Shown here piece after piece: positions 42,663 to 49,963 of a DNA stretch of 64,000 nucleotides (position 1 is the first letter of the stretch; the number at the start of each line of letters is the position of its first letter). Where the stretch lies: positions 1,054,001-1,118,000 of the forward strand of contig NZ_CP120677.1 in assembly GCF_029537395.1 (NCBI RefSeq), given 5' to 3'. The notes under the pieces are model-generated. The model made no database searches. It was not told where the DNA came from and saw only the letters and a list, made by a program, of their open reading frames with translations. A program made the translations under genes and the position numbers. Source of the DNA: Tissierella sp. Yu-01. GTDB lineage: Bacteria > Bacillota > Clostridia > Tissierellales > Tissierellaceae.

Positions 42663-44219
42663 CTAATTATCGTCACTACTTCCAAATTCCTCAACTATTT
42701 TAGAGACAACTATTTTGCCTACACTGTTTTTAGGAATATCATCAACGAATTTAATATATTTTGGTATTTTATATTTAGCCAATTCTTTCTTTAGAATTTC
42801 CTGAATTTCTTCCTTAGTAATAGTCATATTAGGTTTAAGAGATACAATAGCCTTTCCTACTTCTCCCCACTTTTCGTCTGGTACTCCAAATACACATACT
42901 TCATGAACTTGAGGTATTCTATATAAAGATTTCTCTACTTCTGGAGGAAATATATTCTCTCCACCACTAATAAACATATTTTTCTTTCTTCCTACTATAT
43001 AGTAATAGCCATCCGCATCCACTCTAACCATATCCCCTGTATGAATCCAGCCATCTACAAGGGTCTTATTAGTTTCTTCTTCATTATTCCAATAGCCAGA
43101 GAATATCTGAGGACCACTCCATAACAATTCCCCTACTTCATTGACTTCCACTTCATCTCCACTTTCATCAACTACTTTTGCTTGTGTTAAGTACATAGGT
43201 CTTCCAACTGACGCATATTTCTCTCTCATTTCGTTATCAGCCATAAAATGTACTACTCCAGATAAATTGTTTGGTCCAGCTTCAGTCATTCCATAACCTA
43301 GAACAAATTTTATGCCCTTATTCCAGAATTTCTCCATTATGTTTATAGGTGTAGGAGCGGCTCCCGCCATGACCCATTTTAGAGATGATAAATCTGCATT
43401 TTCAAACTCTGGTAAATCAGCCATCATTCTAAATATTGTGGCAGCACCAAATAATAACGTAGTTTTCTCTTTTTCTATAACTTCCAATGTTTGTTTAGGA
43501 TCAAACTGCTTTGATATCAATATCTTCCCACCAGCATGTAAAAGTGGTAAAGTCAATAAGTTCCAACCACCAGTATGGAATAGAGGCAATATTATAAAGG
43601 CACTATCTTCATAATTCAAACCCCACGTGCAAATCTCGTTCATAGAATTAAAAAGTTCTGATCTATGTGAGATCATTCCACCTTTAGGAAGTCCTGTAGT
43701 ACCACCTGTATGAATTATTAAATGTATATCCTCTAAATCAAGCTCTTTACAGTAAATAGGTTTATTATTATAATTCATTATTTTTGTATATTGTGAATTA
43801 TCTTCCTTATAGTTATTCAAAACTATAAAATGCTCTACATTAACTTCATTCTTTATACTTGAGATTACATCCTCATAGATATCCTCATAGAATAAAACTT
43901 TTGGTGTTTCACTATTTATTAATTGAATCAACTCATTGGCAGATAATCTAGCATTATATGGAATCATCATTGCCCCAACTTTACCAGTTGCATAATAGCC
44001 ATCTATTAATTCGATTCTGTTTCTTGAAATATAAGCAACTCTGTCACCTTTAACTATTGATAATTCCTCTTTAAAATAGTTTGCTAATCTATTAGCTCTG
44101 TCATTTAACTTACTATAAGTGTAATTAATATCATTATCTACATCATAAATAGCCACACTATGTCCATTGATTCTACTTCGGGACGCTAAATAATCTCCTA
44201 CCCAACCATTATTAATCAA
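42663..44219 (-). CDS. Acyl-CoA synthetase, AMP-forming
   Basis: About 518 residues from the TTG at 44219, which is eight bases behind GGGGGAG; an ATG at 44246 overlaps the previous stop and has no ribosome site. ANL-family motifs are complete: LIIHTGGTTGLPKGGMIS (P-loop), GYGMTEAGPNN, DGWIHTGDMVRVDADGYYY, the hinge GRKKNMFISGGENI and the catalytic Lys in KNSVGKIV. It activates a carboxylic acid to its CoA ester with ATP. The co-transcribed symporter presumably brings in that acid. Chain length cannot be read. Confidence 0.92.
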   Translation of the reverse strand: MINNGWVGDYLASRSRINGHSVAIYDVDNDINYTYSKLNDRANRLANYFKEELSIVKGDRVAYISRNRIELIDGYYATGKVGAMMIPYNARLSANELIQLINSETPKVLFYEDIYEDVISSIKNEVNVEHFIVLNNYKEDNSQYTKIMNYNNKPIYCKELDLEDIHLIIHTGGTTGLPKGGMISHRSELFNSMNEICTWGLNYEDSAFIILPLFHTGGWNLLTLPLLHAGGKILISKQFDPKQTLEVIEKEKTTLLFGAATIFRMMADLPEFENADLSSLKWVMAGAAPTPINIMEKFWNKGIKFVLGYGMTEAGPNNLSGVVHFMADNEMREKYASVGRPMYLTQAKVVDESGDEVEVNEVGELLWSGPQIFSGYWNNEEETNKTLVDGWIHTGDMVRVDADGYYYIVGRKKNMFISGGENIFPPEVEKSLYRIPQVHEVCVFGVPDEKWGEVGKAIVSLKPNMTITKEEIQEILKKELAKYKIPKYIKFVDDIPKNSVGKIVVSKIVEEFGSSDDN

Positions 44220-44242
44220 AATAACCACTCCCCCTTTAAAGA

Positions 44243-44659
44243 TCATTTAAATGTCTTTACAACAGCTTCTCCAACTAAAACTATATCTTCTATATCATCA
44301 GTAATAATTGTTAACATACTCAATCTTCTATTCGGTAATTTTTCAATAACCTTTACATATATCCTTATAGTGGAATCTAAGTATACAGGTTTCTTAAAAT
44401 CCAATGTTTGACTTATATATATGGTCCCAAACCCTGGCAATTCCTTTCCAACTAATTCAGATATATACGAAGCTATATGGATCCCATGACATATTCGCTT
44501 TTTAAAAGAAAATTGTTGTGCTACTTCATCACTTATATGAAATGACTCAGTATCATTTACAATACTGGCAAAGGCATCAACGTCCTTTGCCAGTATTGTT
44601 TTTCTCATTTCTGCGTAATCACCTATTTGAATATCGTCATATGCTATTTGTTTTATCAT
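44243..44659 (-). CDS. MaoC-like dehydratase, second copy
   Basis: 138 residues, a single hot-dog domain with FHISDEVAQQ and RICHGIHIASYISEL in place of the usual D-x4-H catalytic pair. The His is kept while the Asp/Asn position is less clear, so activity is uncertain. A remarkable 16-bp perfect inverted repeat lies inside the coding region near the start (44559-44599). It lies between the symporter and acyl-CoA ligase genes in the operon. Confidence 0.82.
   Translation of the reverse strand: MIKQIAYDDIQIGDYAEMRKTILAKDVDAFASIVNDTESFHISDEVAQQFSFKKRICHGIHIASYISELVGKELPGFGTIYISQTLDFKKPVYLDSTIRIYVKVIEKLPNRRLSMLTIITDDIEDIVLVGEAVVKTFK
44559..44599. repeat. 16-bp perfect inverted repeat inside the MaoC coding region
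   Basis: The arms 44559-44574 and 44584-44599 are exact reverse complements around a 9-base loop, about 60 bases into the gene. No T-tract follows. The stem in mRNA would be very stable for such AT-rich DNA. It could be a translational or processing element within the operon, or coincidence. Confidence 0.7.
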
Positions 44660-44674
44660 TTAATCAGTCCCTTA

Positions 44675-46168
44675 CTAAAGCTCTATAACAGCCTCAACCT
44701 TTTGATCAAGAGTTTCAGTTTTCGTTACCAATGAAACTAGAACTGTAACTATCATAGAAATCGAGATAACGTTTACATACCATGGAAGAGCTCCTGGCCA
44801 TTTAAATCCTAAGAATGATATTATATTGAGAATTAGAGCTACAACTATACCACACATAACGCCTTTTTCATTTGCCCTTTTCCACAATAATCCAAGTACG
44901 AAAATAGGGAAAGTTGCTGACATTAAAGTACCCCATCCAAATGTTCCTAATATAGCTACCATTTCACCTTGAGTTATAGAGAAGAATATTGATGCTATAC
45001 CTACAACTAACATAGCTCCCCTTGCAAAATTCATTTGATTCTTCTCTGAGAAATTAATACCTAAGGAGTTAGGTAAATCTCTTACTAGGATGTTTGTACA
45101 AATTGATAAGAATAAGCTAGCAGAAGACATCGCTGCTGCTAAAACAGCTGCATAAACAAATAATTGAGTTATTAGTCCTGAATAATCTGCAAAAGCGTAA
45201 ATAGCACTATCTGCAGAAACTAAAGGAGGAATTTTTCCTGACCCTACTAGATAAAATGCACCATATGCAACAACTACGGTTAATAAACCAACTACTGTAT
45301 GAGATATTGCAGTATATAGACCTAGTTTTGGCATATCCTTTGGATCTTTTAAAGCATACATTCTAGTTATTACTTGAGGCTGTCCTACAGTTCCTAGGAT
45401 TGGGATTATCATGTAAGTCATAGCCGCAACTCTAGGCATATATCCCCATGCATTTAGTATATCTGGTGAGAACTCCTTAGCTACTTCACCACTGGTAACT
45501 GTTCCAGCTTCTGCAACTACATTCATCACATTGCCAAAACTACCTGCCATTCTAAAGAATGCCACAGTTATAACTAAACCTGCTACAACCATTACTAGTC
45601 CTTGAAAAGCCTGTGTTAGAAGCCCCCCTACTTCTCCACTAACAGCCATATATATAGTTAAAATACCGAAAATTACAAATCCTGATACAAGCGGGGTCCA
45701 ACCTACTAAGTGACTAAATAGTTCTGCTCCTGCTTTTATTTGTGCAGCTAAATATGCTACACAACCTAAGAAAAGGATAATTGACATGCAAAGTTTAATC
45801 ACTCTGTTGTTATTAAATCTTAAGTCAGAAATATCTCCTAAGCTTGCAACCTCACCAATTTCAGCCATTGCTCTTACTTTTTTACCAAGAATTAAATAAG
45901 CCATTGCAAATGCTGCAGATGATAACATCCAAAATGTCATTGCATTACCAACTGAATACATGATGCCAGGTATTCCTACAAGTGCGAAGGCACTTGCTAC
46001 TGCAGCTGTACTTGATAAACCAGTTAAGAAAGGACCAAACATTCCAGTACTTCCAAAGTATGCTTTGGTTGAAGTTGCCTTTTTTTGTGACCACAATCCA
46101 ATAAGAAATGATACAACTATCATTGCGACTGAAAATCCTATAATTACTATCCTATCAAAGTTAGTCAT
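44675..46168 (-). CDS. Sodium:solute symporter, SSS family
   Basis: 497 residues with about thirteen predicted membrane helices. GLSSTAAVASAFALVGIPG near the N-terminus, the sodium-site serines in AAAMSSASLFLSICTNILVRD, and ITRMYALKDPKDM are typical for SSS carboxylate transporters (acetate/pantothenate group). Its partner upstream is a small membrane protein whose frame overlaps by four bases. Together with the acyl-CoA ligase it suggests uptake and activation of an organic acid. Confidence 0.9.
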   Translation of the reverse strand: MTNFDRIVIIGFSVAMIVVSFLIGLWSQKKATSTKAYFGSTGMFGPFLTGLSSTAAVASAFALVGIPGIMYSVGNAMTFWMLSSAAFAMAYLILGKKVRAMAEIGEVASLGDISDLRFNNNRVIKLCMSIILFLGCVAYLAAQIKAGAELFSHLVGWTPLVSGFVIFGILTIYMAVSGEVGGLLTQAFQGLVMVVAGLVITVAFFRMAGSFGNVMNVVAEAGTVTSGEVAKEFSPDILNAWGYMPRVAAMTYMIIPILGTVGQPQVITRMYALKDPKDMPKLGLYTAISHTVVGLLTVVVAYGAFYLVGSGKIPPLVSADSAIYAFADYSGLITQLFVYAAVLAAAMSSASLFLSICTNILVRDLPNSLGINFSEKNQMNFARGAMLVVGIASIFFSITQGEMVAILGTFGWGTLMSATFPIFVLGLLWKRANEKGVMCGIVVALILNIISFLGFKWPGALPWYVNVISISMIVTVLVSLVTKTETLDQKVEAVIEL

Positions 46169-46629
46169 TGTACAGCACCTCTCTTTTCTTCTTCTTTAAT
46201 GTCTTCAATCTTTTTTAAGAAGCTGTCCCAATCTTCTTTAGTTAACCACTCGTCTCTATAAACCATAAATCCAAGTGTTAATGTTAACATCCCGCCAATC
46301 CAATAGAGAATAATAGTAGATGCGAAAGAAGGATGAAAGCCTAAAACTGTAAAGCTTGGTATTACACCTGTAAATTTAAGAGCATACAGATCTGCTAGAT
46401 AGAAGCTAATAACCCAAATTATTGCCCATGGTATTAATGGATAAGATAAGAATTTCTTTGATACTACCCCATTTTTAGCAATTCCTAATATCATGTACAA
46501 TAACATTAGTACTACCCCTAAATACATACCAAGCATTGCATTTCCGAGCCAGCCTAGAACGTTTATCACTGCCCATAATACTGTTGTAATAATGATAATG
46601 GTCGTGACATTTTTCTCTGACAATTTCAT
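46165..46629 (-). CDS. Small integral membrane protein paired with the SSS symporter
   Basis: 154 residues from the ATG at 46629 behind GGGGGG; the frame opens 14 codons earlier without a site. Four hydrophobic helices are followed by a charged C-terminal tail, KEDWDSFLKKIEDIKEEEKR. I do not recognise the family with certainty. Small membrane proteins often precede SSS symporter genes and may be accessory subunits. The four-base overlap indicates translational coupling. It is the first gene of the operon under the 46690-46718 promoter. Confidence 0.75.
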   Translation of the reverse strand: MKLSEKNVTTIIIITTVLWAVINVLGWLGNAMLGMYLGVVLMLLYMILGIAKNGVVSKKFLSYPLIPWAIIWVISFYLADLYALKFTGVIPSFTVLGFHPSFASTIILYWIGGMLTLTLGFMVYRDEWLTKEDWDSFLKKIEDIKEEEKRGAVQ

Positions 46630-46689
46630 GATATCCCCCCTGTAATTTTTTAAACATGAAACATGAATCACCTCTCATGTTTTATGTTG

Positions 46690-46718
46690 ATTATATATTA
46701 AGAGGTAAACGTTGTCAA
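46690..46718 (-). promoter_or_regulatory. Consensus promoter of the SSS/acyl-CoA ligase operon
   Basis: On the minus strand TTGACA (46718-46713) and TATAAT (46695-46690) are 17 bases apart. The spacer begins with the AACGTTTACC element shared with the TetR region, so bound regulator would cover the promoter. Confidence 0.85.
46704..46713 (-). promoter_or_regulatory. Second candidate TetR-operator element, AACGTTTACC
   Basis: It overlaps the last base of the -35 box and the spacer. It matches 40254-40263 at nine of ten positions. Two such elements upstream of two related operons flanking the TetR gene suggest one regulon. Confidence 0.4.
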
Positions 46719-46757
46719 TATAATTTTAATAATTTTTATATTTAATTTTGGACCAAA

Positions 46758-46776
46758 GGGACAGGATACTTGTCCC
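46758..46776. repeat. REP-like GGGACA hairpin
   Basis: GGGACA and TGTCCC flank a 7-base loop. It is related to the hairpins at 36832-36906 and begins a roughly 400-base stretch (46740-47141) without a convincing gene. Confidence 0.65.
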
Positions 46777-46779
46777 ACA

Positions 46780-46821
46780 AAAAGACCCAGTAGAATAGAT
46801 TTTTGGTTTATTCTACTGGGT
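46780..46821 (-). terminator. Terminator for the minus-strand transcript from 48554
   Basis: ACCCAGTAGAATA (46785-46797) and TATTCTACTGGGT (46809-46821) form a 13-bp stem. On the minus strand CTTTTTG follows. It may end the transcript of the secreted protein gene at 47142-48554 after reading through the repeat-rich stretch. Confidence 0.8.
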
Positions 46822-46851
46822 TCAGTTTTATTGCTTAGTAATTTTTTAGAC

Positions 46852-47064
46852 CTATTTCAAACTTATCTTAAACTCTGGGTTTATTTCAATAGCTTGATCC
46901 ATCAATTTAAGTTTATTTAAAATTAGAACGAAAAGCATATATAGTCTCTTTAGTTTCTCGGCATCCTTGATTACACCATAAGTTTGAAAATCCTGCAAAT
47001 TCAGTCCAGATTTCTTTTTGACTTGGCCCAAATAAGCCCATATAAATCCCCCATTTCCTAGCAT
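46852..47064 (-). pseudogene. Orphan 70-residue frame between REP-like repeats
   Basis: The frame has no ribosome site before its ATG and stays open upstream of it into the repeat cluster at 47085-47135. The residues around GLNLQDFQTYGVIKDAEKLK look protein-like, with a helical, leucine-rich end. I recognise no family. It may be the tail of a gene broken by repeat insertion, or a chance frame. Confidence 0.25.
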
Positions 47065-47084
47065 GTTACTTGTTAAGTTTTTGG

Positions 47085-47135
47085 GCCAGAGTTCCTGTCC
47101 CTATTGTCCCTTCCGTGTGCCTACTGTCCCTTTTT
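47085..47135. repeat. REP-like cluster with three TGTCCC units
   Basis: CCTGTCCC, TTGTCCC and CTGTCCC occur within 50 bases, the same motif as the arms at 36832-36906 and 46758-46776 but here as direct copies. The last unit runs into TTTTTTATT next to the stop of the following minus-strand gene. Confidence 0.55.
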
Positions 47136-47141
47136 TATTGA

Positions 47142-48554
47142 TCAATTGTTTTTTTTCTTTCTATTTCTCACCAATCTAAAAACAGCTATTATTATTAATA
47201 TGATAAAAGCAATTGTCTCCAGCAACAAATAGTTATGACGACTTATTTTTCTTTTCACCTTATCCATCAAAGTTATTTCTTCATTAGAATACAGAGTAAA
47301 GGACAAGTCCTCATTAGGCAATGATTCAAATTCTCCACTATAAATTCCATTTTCATTTCTAATAAGTTCAATACTACTATCTATTACATATGGATGTTCT
47401 TTTGGTGGAATTATTTCAATACTAAGATCTTTAAAACTTGCCCAATTACTGGCAGGATTTAGTAGATAATCAAATTTATATAAAGGCTCTGTAGTTTCTA
47501 TACTATCCATTGTTCCCCTTGCTAGATAGCTAACTTCAATGTTCTTTGAACTTTTGGGTAAGAATTCAACCTCATATAGCAATACGAAGATCCTATCAAA
47601 TATATCAATAGAAAATAATTCATCAGAGTGAAGGTTCACTATATTTTTTTCAATACTCTCATCCAAACTTTTGGCACAAAGATTAAACAATTGATTTTCA
47701 GCAAGATAATCATTAAAAATAAACTGAGCCTTGTAAGCTTCAACCTCTTTAGTAATATAATCTCTTATTGTTATTTCTTCTGTTTTTAATTCATAAGAAT
47801 ATTTATCTGTTACATTTTTTAACTCGCCATCAGAATATCCATTAAAATTTAGTTCTATATCCTCACCTAGCATAAATACTTCCAAGGTCTCATTTTCATA
47901 TATCCATGTGGTTATGCTTTCTTCATTACCGTCCATGTACATACCATTAAAACCTTTACTTATAATTTTTGTCTTTTCACGGTCAATAGTATAATCTATT
48001 GCAATCCTTACCTCATCTCCTTGTGTCTTAACTTCGTATGTATATAAGGTTCCTACTTCATCTAAGTCATAGTATTTAGGGGAATAGATTTTATCACTAA
48101 TAGAATTTACTATATTTTTAAACTCTAATTTATCATCTGCAAATACATCATCATTTCTACTTTTCCCCCTATATTCATCTCCTATATATATTTTATATGG
48201 AATTGATAATTCATCAGACCTTATAATGATATCACTTGGGTTAAAGGTATCAATAGAAGAAATAAAAGGAAATGCCATTAATACAGTTTCATGAGTACCA
48301 ATAGAATTTGACATCGCATATCTAGCTGTAACTAATCCTGAAAGACTATAGTCATGATAATCCAAATATTCTTCTTTAGAAAAATCAAATATTAATTCCT
48401 CATTTTCAACCTTGATAGTGCTATTTTCATCAACTGCTAATACCTCCAAAGAAGGATATCCTCTCCAATATGTAGGACCTGAATTTGCATTAGTAACTGA
48501 AGTAAATGAAAAAATTAGAAGTAGTATTACTATATATAAATTATATTTTCTCAT
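47142..48554 (-). CDS. Secreted, membrane-anchored hypothetical protein
   Basis: 470 residues. A signal peptide (MRKYNLYIVILLLIFSF, cut near VTNANS) is followed by a large extracellular region of mostly beta character starting GPTYWRGYPSLEVLAVDE. One C-terminal membrane helix (about 442-462) ends in a basic tail, RLVRNRKKKNN. The topology is that of a type I cell-surface protein. There are no recognisable catalytic motifs and I cannot assign a family. It stands alone between repeat-rich DNA and the divergent LysM gene. Confidence 0.8.
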   Translation of the reverse strand: MRKYNLYIVILLLIFSFTSVTNANSGPTYWRGYPSLEVLAVDENSTIKVENEELIFDFSKEEYLDYHDYSLSGLVTARYAMSNSIGTHETVLMAFPFISSIDTFNPSDIIIRSDELSIPYKIYIGDEYRGKSRNDDVFADDKLEFKNIVNSISDKIYSPKYYDLDEVGTLYTYEVKTQGDEVRIAIDYTIDREKTKIISKGFNGMYMDGNEESITTWIYENETLEVFMLGEDIELNFNGYSDGELKNVTDKYSYELKTEEITIRDYITKEVEAYKAQFIFNDYLAENQLFNLCAKSLDESIEKNIVNLHSDELFSIDIFDRIFVLLYEVEFLPKSSKNIEVSYLARGTMDSIETTEPLYKFDYLLNPASNWASFKDLSIEIIPPKEHPYVIDSSIELIRNENGIYSGEFESLPNEDLSFTLYSNEEITLMDKVKRKISRHNYLLLETIAFIILIIIAVFRLVRNRKKKNN

Positions 48555-48696
48555 TAACTATATCCCCTTTCAATATTACAATCTACTATTCAATACCAGT
48601 ATATCATAAAAATGCACCCGCCCCTAAGTTCCATCATATTATATAACAAGGTAAAATATCTAAAATAAACTATTTTAAAGAAAGGAAAGATAAAAT

Positions 48697-49257
48697 ATGT
48701 ATGATAATTATTATGAAGCACAACAGATATGCCCACCTGGCAGTTTTGAATATACAGTAGTTGCGGGAGATACACTAATCGCTATTGCTCAAAGATTTAA
48801 TGTTACACTCCAGGCAATTATTAACGCAAACCCTGGAATTGATCCTAACTTTATTACGATAGGACAGGTGATATGTATACCAAGAGCAATACCACCTACA
48901 CCACCTTGCCCTAATGGATTTCTTTATACTGTAAGAGCTGGAGATACTTTGTTTATACTGGCTCAAAGATTTAATGTAAGTGTTCAAGCAATTATAAATG
49001 CTAATCCAGGTATAGATCCTAATTTCCTTCAAATAGGTCAAGTAATATGTATACCAAGAGCAGTACCGCCTACACCACCTTGTCCTAGAGGATTTCTATA
49101 TACTGTGAGAGCTGGAGATACTCTATTTTCAATATCTCAGAGGTTTAATGTATCTGTACAAGAAATTATCAGTGCAAACCCTGGAATTGATCCAAATAGG
49201 TTACAAATTGGCCAGGTAATTTGTATACCACGTAGATGCTTTGTAGTTTGCATATAA
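48697..49257 (+). CDS. Triple LysM-domain protein
   Basis: 186 residues made almost entirely of three LysM domains (about 20-64, 74-118, 128-172), joined by PPTPPCP linkers. Each has the pattern YTVxAGDT, AQRFNV, NPGIDPN and IGQVICIP. The second and third are nearly identical, so they are recent duplications. LysM binds peptidoglycan or chitin. There is no signal peptide, which is common for spore coat or cortex proteins assembled from the mother-cell side, so a spore-envelope role is plausible. Cysteines at the domain borders and in the final RRCFVVCI could cross-link. Confidence 0.92.
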   Translation: MYDNYYEAQQICPPGSFEYTVVAGDTLIAIAQRFNVTLQAIINANPGIDPNFITIGQVICIPRAIPPTPPCPNGFLYTVRAGDTLFILAQRFNVSVQAIINANPGIDPNFLQIGQVICIPRAVPPTPPCPRGFLYTVRAGDTLFSISQRFNVSVQEIISANPGIDPNRLQIGQVICIPRRCFVVCI

Positions 49258-49263
49258 ATCTTT

Positions 49264-49287
49264 AAAAACCCAGAATTCTGGGTTTTT
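49264..49287. terminator. Terminator after the LysM gene
   Basis: A 24-base perfect palindrome (AAAAACCCAGAA and its complement) ends in TTTTT on both strands, just after the stop codon. Confidence 0.9.
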
Positions 49288-49347
49288 AATTTGAATCAAA
49301 TGGGACAAGTGTCATTACAATGACATATTTATAAATTAGACTGTATT

Positions 49348-49376
49348 TAAGTTAATGAATTACAATCATTAACTTA
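49348..49376 (+). promoter_or_regulatory. Inverted repeat in the lipoprotein gene leader
   Basis: TAAGTTAATGA and TCATTAACTTA, 11 bp each, flank 7 bases and end 25 bases before the ATG. There is no T-tract, so it is an operator or a 5' leader stem rather than a terminator. The neighbouring OmpR-type regulator usually prefers direct repeats. Confidence 0.4.
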
Positions 49377-49401
49377 GAAAATTATCTTTAGGAGGTAAAA
49401 A

Positions 49402-49863
49402 ATGAAATTTAAGAAATTACTATTAGTAGCAATTATGGTTGCAAGTATGGTTGCTATGACAGCATGTGGTAGTGATGGAGATGTTGAAACTCCAATCACT
49501 GATGAAACAGGAACTGTAGAAACTGATGATCAAGTGGTAGATACTGATGATGAGGCCGTTGATACTGATGACGAAGTGGTACCAGTAGATGGTAAATATA
49601 CAGGAACTGCTACTACTACAGATGGAACAGGAGAAATTGAAGTCGAACTAACTATATTAGATTCAAAAATTCAGGACTTACAAGTACTAGCTCAAGAAGG
49701 CATTGAAATAGATCAAAATACAATTGAAAGCTTCAAAGCAGAAATTTTAGAGAATCAATCTCTTGAAGATTTAGCTTTAGAAGGAGTATCAGGTTTAGAA
49801 GACGAGATCTATGTATTGTTACAAGCAAGCGTTAATGCATATAATATGTCATTAATTAGCTAG
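49402..49863 (+). CDS. Lipoprotein with degenerate FMN-binding-like domain
   Basis: 153 residues. A lipoprotein signal ends at AMTACGSD (Cys about 22). An acidic linker with repeats of (V)DTDDE follows to about residue 65. The rest begins DGKYTGTATTTDGTGEIEVE and resembles the start of FMN_bind domains, but the flavinylation motif SGAT is replaced by SGLEDE. It probably does not carry covalent FMN. It lies next to a two-component system transcribed convergently. Confidence 0.65.
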   Translation: MKFKKLLLVAIMVASMVAMTACGSDGDVETPITDETGTVETDDQVVDTDDEAVDTDDEVVPVDGKYTGTATTTDGTGEIEVELTILDSKIQDLQVLAQEGIEIDQNTIESFKAEILENQSLEDLALEGVSGLEDEIYVLLQASVNAYNMSLIS

Positions 49864-49912
49864 ATTAATGAATCGATTGTAATCCGCCTCCCCCCTTTTT
49901 TATATAGATTTG

Positions 49913-49945
49913 AAAAAGCATACTTGAAATTTAAGTATGCTTTTT
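49913..49945. terminator. Bidirectional terminator between lipoprotein and kinase genes
   Basis: AAAAAGCATACTT and AAGTATGCTTTTT form a 13-bp stem around a 7-base loop, with T-tracts on both strands between convergent genes. Confidence 0.9.
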
Positions 49946-49963
49946 CCGATTTAATTATATATT

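Noticed and set aside
36832-47135. The GGGACA repeats as a CRISPR array or insertion-sequence ends
   Set aside because: The units are palindromic, irregularly spaced and far apart, with no unique spacers, transposase or target duplication.
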